Source: Massilia antarctica
Lineage (GTDB): Bacteria > Pseudomonadota > Gammaproteobacteria > Burkholderiales > Burkholderiaceae_D
NCBI RefSeq assembly: GCF_015689335.1
Contig: NZ_CP065053.1
Location: forward strand, 620,001-684,000
DNA: 64,000 bases
Direction: 5' to 3'
Part shown: piece after piece, positions 61,440 to 64,000 of the stretch
Position numbering within the stretch: the stretch's first letter is position 1
Layout of the letters: each line of letters begins with the position of its first letter
Position numbers and translations under genes: made by a program
The notes under the pieces: model-generated
Told to the model about the DNA's origin: nothing
What the model saw: the letters and a program-made list of their open reading frames with translations, nothing else
Databases searched by the model: none

Positions 61440-62386
61440 GCGGGGTCGGCGCCCTGATCCAGGCGGCGGTGCCGCAGCAGACCGAGTCCTCTCCCAAGAT
61501 CAACGGCGACCAGCTGGAACTGTTCGCCCAGGATTTTTTTGCGGCGCTGGAACCGGCGGCAAAGCAATCCATCGCGCCGCAGCCGCTGTTCAAGGCGCCG
61601 CCGGCGCCGCCCAAAGTCGTTTTCCCCACGCCGGTGCGCGCACCGGACGCGCCGCCGCTGCGGCGCATCCAGCTCGGCCCCCACAGCCTCGAATTTGAAT
61701 TGCGCCGCTCCAGCCGGCGTTCGATCGGCTTCATGATCGACGACCATGGCCTGCGCGTCACCGCGCCCAAACGCATCACCCTGGCCGACATCGACAACGC
61801 CATCCGCGCCAAGCAGCGCTGGATCCTCACCAAGCTGCGCGAACGCGGCGAGCGGCGCGCCCTGCGCCAGGAACGCGCGCCGGTGGTGTGGGTCGACGGT
61901 GCCCAGCTGCCCTACCTGGGCGCGAACATCACCTTGCGCCTGGAAGACGCGCCGCGCAGCCGCTGCGAGTTCGATGCGCAGGCGCGCGTGCTGACGGTGG
62001 GCGTGGTGGCCGGGCTGGCCGAATGGCAGTTGCAGGAACGGGTAAAGATCTGGTTCCAGGCCGAGGCCAAGCGCCTGTTCGCCGAACGGCTCGACCTGTA
62101 TGGGGAAAAACTGGGCGTGCGCCACGCCTCGCTGGCGCTGTCGTCGGCCGGCACGCGCTGGGGTTCGTGCACGGTCGATGGCCACATCCGCCTGAACTGG
62201 CGCCTGATCCACTACGCGCTGCCGCTGCTCGACTACGTGGTGGCGCACGAGCTGGCGCACCTGATCGAAATGAACCACAGCGCGCGCTTCTGGGCCAGGG
62301 TGGAGTCGGTGTATCCCGATTATGACGGCGCCAGGATGGCGCTCAAGCAGCGTTCGCAGGAAATGCCGGTGGTATTCACCGCCTGA
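61385..62386 (+). CDS. YgjP-like zinc metallopeptidase (DUF45)
   Basis: A protein of up to 333 residues. Residues about 1-95 are Ala/Pro-rich and poorly structured; the DUF45/WLM-like domain starts near 98 (LEFELRRSSRRSIGFMIDDHGLRVTAPKR; positions 101-129). It contains SSAGTRWGSCTVDGHIRLNWRLI and the metal motif VVAHELAHLIEMNHSARFW (H-E-x-x-H with a downstream His). The role of the family is unclear. The TTG at 61385 is the furthest start, inside plsC; a GTG about 28 codons later is also possible. It follows plsC in the same run. Confidence 0.88.
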   Translation: MDRIRNARHFAPRLQRWLSGVGALIQAAVPQQTESSPKINGDQLELFAQDFFAALEPAAKQSIAPQPLFKAPPAPPKVVFPTPVRAPDAPPLRRIQLGPHSLEFELRRSSRRSIGFMIDDHGLRVTAPKRITLADIDNAIRAKQRWILTKLRERGERRALRQERAPVVWVDGAQLPYLGANITLRLEDAPRSRCEFDAQARVLTVGVVAGLAEWQLQERVKIWFQAEAKRLFAERLDLYGEKLGVRHASLALSSAGTRWGSCTVDGHIRLNWRLIHYALPLLDYVVAHELAHLIEMNHSARFWARVESVYPDYDGARMALKQRSQEMPVVFTA

Positions 62387-62400
62387 AGCGCGGCGCGCTC

Positions 62401-62958
62401 TCAGAGCCGCGTGGCGGCCCGCAGCGACTCGCCGAAGCGCACCATGCTCTCGCCCTGCGCGGCGCTCAGGCAGCGGAACGGCACCGGCAGGGTGCCGCGC
62501 TTGAGGACCATCATGAAGCCGCGCGAATAGCGCCGGATCGAACATACATCGCCCCACGGCACCAGGGTCACGCCGCTGCCGCTGGCGCGCACGATGCCAT
62601 GCGTGTCGATCGTGAATTCGTAGGTATGGCGGGAACGCCCCTGGGTGACGAAATGCAGCGCCGCCGACGAGGTACTCTTGGTTTGCATCCAATACGTAGC
62701 AAGAGTACCGATGCGACGGCGGCGGATGATATATCCGGCATGCTGCCACATGAAGCTGACGTATTCCGGCAGCGCATAACGTACCGAAAACTGCACCGTC
62801 TCCGGCGCGGCGGCGGGCACCAGCCCCGGCCCGAGAACCGGCAGCGGCATCAGCGGAGCGTCAATGGTGATGCCGTTGGCTGAATCGAGCCGTTGACGTT
62901 GAACCAGCACGGCGACGGGCTTGCGGCTGCCCGCCGGCTTTGGATGAATGAACCACAT
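62401..62958 (-). CDS. YcxB-like domain protein, soluble form
   Basis: A 185-residue protein. Its middle and end (FSVRYALPEYVSFMW...; HTYEFTIDTHGIVRASGSG; VPWGDVCSIRRYSRGFMMVL; LPVPFRCLS) follow the YcxB-like pattern. Members of that family usually carry one or two membrane helices between the first and second segments; here that stretch (about residues 70-110) is basic and polar, so the protein appears soluble. Function is unknown. It is 44 bases upstream of the waaA stop on the same strand and converges with the YgjP-like gene. Confidence 0.7.
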   Translation of the reverse strand: MWFIHPKPAGSRKPVAVLVQRQRLDSANGITIDAPLMPLPVLGPGLVPAAAPETVQFSVRYALPEYVSFMWQHAGYIIRRRRIGTLATYWMQTKSTSSAALHFVTQGRSRHTYEFTIDTHGIVRASGSGVTLVPWGDVCSIRRYSRGFMMVLKRGTLPVPFRCLSAAQGESMVRFGESLRAATRL

Positions 62959-63002
62959 GCATTTCCCCAGTTTTATTTATTGTGGTCACATGGTACCAAA
63001 GC

Positions 63003-64000
63003 CTAATAAATCAATCGTCGCAATAAACCAACTGTGCGCGCCGTCGCGCCGCGGTGGCGTTGCGCGTACGCCGCAGCCCGCTCGCCCATGGCGGCGCGCG
63101 CGGCGGGGTCGCCCAGCAGGCGCGACGCCTCGCTGAGCAGCGCGGCGGCGTCCGCCACGCGGATGGCGCCGCCGTCGGCGATGGCGTCCTCGGTGGCCAG
63201 CGCGAAATTGAAGGTGTGCGGGCCGACCAGCACCGGTTTGCCAAGGGCGCACGGCTCGATCAGGTTTTGCCCGCCCAGCGGCAGCAGGCTGCCGCCCACG
63301 AAGGCCACGTCGCAGGCGGCGTAGTAGGCGAACATCTCGCCCATCGAGTCGCCCAGCAGCACTTGCGCGTCCGCGCCCTCGTTATCAATGGCCGAACGGC
63401 GCCGCAGCGAAAAGCCGCGCTCGGCGACCAGCGCCGCCACGTCGTCGAAACGCTGCGGGTGGCGCGGCACGATCATCAGGAGCGGGGCCGGGCCGGCCCA
63501 CGTCATGCGCTGATAGGCGTCGAGGATCAGCGCTTCCTCGCCATCGCGCGTGCTGGCGCACAGCAGCACCTTGTGTGCGCCGATTTTCGCGCGCAGCCAG
63601 GCCCCCGTCTCCAGGGCCGCATCGGGCACCACCACGTCGAACTTGATGCTGCCGGTGACTTCCACGTTCGGCGCGCCGAAAGAACGCAGGCGCGCGGCGT
63701 CAGCCTCGGTCTGGGCGGCCACCAGGGCGATGCCGCGGCCGGCATCGGTCATCAGCTTGCCGAAGCGCTGGCCGCGCTTGAGCGAGCGTTCCGACAGGCG
63801 CGCGTTGACCAGCGCGACCGGAATGCGCTCGCCGCAGGCGGCGATCAGGTTGGGCCAGACTTCGGTCTCCATCAGGATGCAGATGCGCGGGGTGAACTGG
63901 CGGATGAAACGATTCACCATGCCCACCGTGTCGTACGGCAGATAGGCCTGGATCAGGCGCTCGCCATGTTTGGCAAACAGCGCGCGTCCGGTGGCGCGCC
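63003..64000 (-). CDS. waaA: 3-deoxy-D-manno-octulosonic acid (Kdo) transferase, C-terminal part
   Basis: The gene enters from the right edge, so only the last ~331 residues are visible; the N-terminal anchor and first part lie outside. It begins with ATGRALFAKHGERLIQAY.. (frame checked to position 64000) and continues LPYDTVGMVNRFIRQFTP, LMETEVWPNLI, LVNARLSERS, GSIKFDV and the donor-binding FVGGSLLPLGGQNLIEPCALGKPVL (split near 63235-63310). It would add Kdo to lipid A in the cytosolic membrane leaflet, consistent with gmhB in the same LPS pathway. Confidence 0.95.
   Translation of the reverse strand, partial: RATGRALFAKHGERLIQAYLPYDTVGMVNRFIRQFTPRICILMETEVWPNLIAACGERIPVALVNARLSERSLKRGQRFGKLMTDAGRGIALVAAQTEADAARLRSFGAPNVEVTGSIKFDVVVPDAALETGAWLRAKIGAHKVLLCASTRDGEEALILDAYQRMTWAGPAPLLMIVPRHPQRFDDVAALVAERGFSLRRRSAIDNEGADAQVLLGDSMGEMFAYYAACDVAFVGGSLLPLGGQNLIEPCALGKPVLVGPHTFNFALATEDAIADGGAIRVADAAALLSEASRLLGDPAARAAMGERAAAYAQRHRGATARTVGLLRRLIY

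Overview
The window looks like chromosome from a high-GC betaproteobacterium of the Massilia/Telluria/Duganella group (Oxalobacteraceae). The reasons are the base composition, the gene neighbourhoods (glyQ-glyS-gmhB-plsC-ygjP-like; miaB-phoH-ybeY-corC-lnt; mutL-miaA), a PEP-CTERM protein and the abundance of c-di-GMP, HDOD and histidine-kinase genes. This assignment is inferred from content and style, not from a search. I saw no prophage, insertion sequence, rRNA operon or CRISPR array.

Layout. 1-9.2 kb: the start of a lipoprotein gene (cut by the left edge), ybaK, an endonuclease/exonuclease/phosphatase protein, a large PAS-GGDEF-EAL protein, and an RND efflux adaptor and pump. 9.2-11.5 kb: intergenic palindromic repeats, a 54-residue charged protein, xerD and ogt. 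11.5-17.2 kb: a TRAP transporter (dctP, dctQ, dctM) divergent from its likely two-component regulator. 17.3-24.8 kb: a DUF3052-like protein, more repeats, queG, the tsaE-amiC-mutarotase run, an alpha carbonic anhydrase, a DedA protein and a secreted cyclophilin. 24.8-29.4 kb: a cluster of 41-bp tandem repeats, the overlapping mutL-bcr-miaA run, and tRNA-Met with a consensus promoter and a strong terminator. 29.4-38 kb: a GDSL esterase, a LysR regulator, an acyl-CoA operon (thiolase, dehydrogenase, racemase) facing a TetR regulator across two palindromic operators, and a YbaL-like antiporter with an internal in-frame gap. 38-46 kb: a divergent FtsH-like protease, two very small proteins (one PEP-CTERM), gstA, a histidine kinase divergent from an HDOD gene pair, and an HTH protein. 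46-63 kb: miaB, then ybeZ(phoH)-ybeY-corC-lnt, glyQS, gmhB, plsC and a YgjP-like peptidase. 62.4-64 kb: a YcxB-like protein and the C-terminal part of waaA (cut by the right edge).

Most genes are housekeeping: tRNA modification (queG, miaA, miaB, tsaE), envelope building (amiC, lnt, gmhB, plsC, waaA), repair (mutL, ogt) and ribosome maturation (ybeY, phoH). The most unusual content is a tandem pair of long paralogous genes of unknown function (49493-54221) sitting inside the otherwise conserved phoH-ybeY-corC-lnt run. Each protein carries two copies of a short internal module. Other points of interest are the antiporter gap, the unusual FtsH paralogue and three families of palindromic intergenic repeats.
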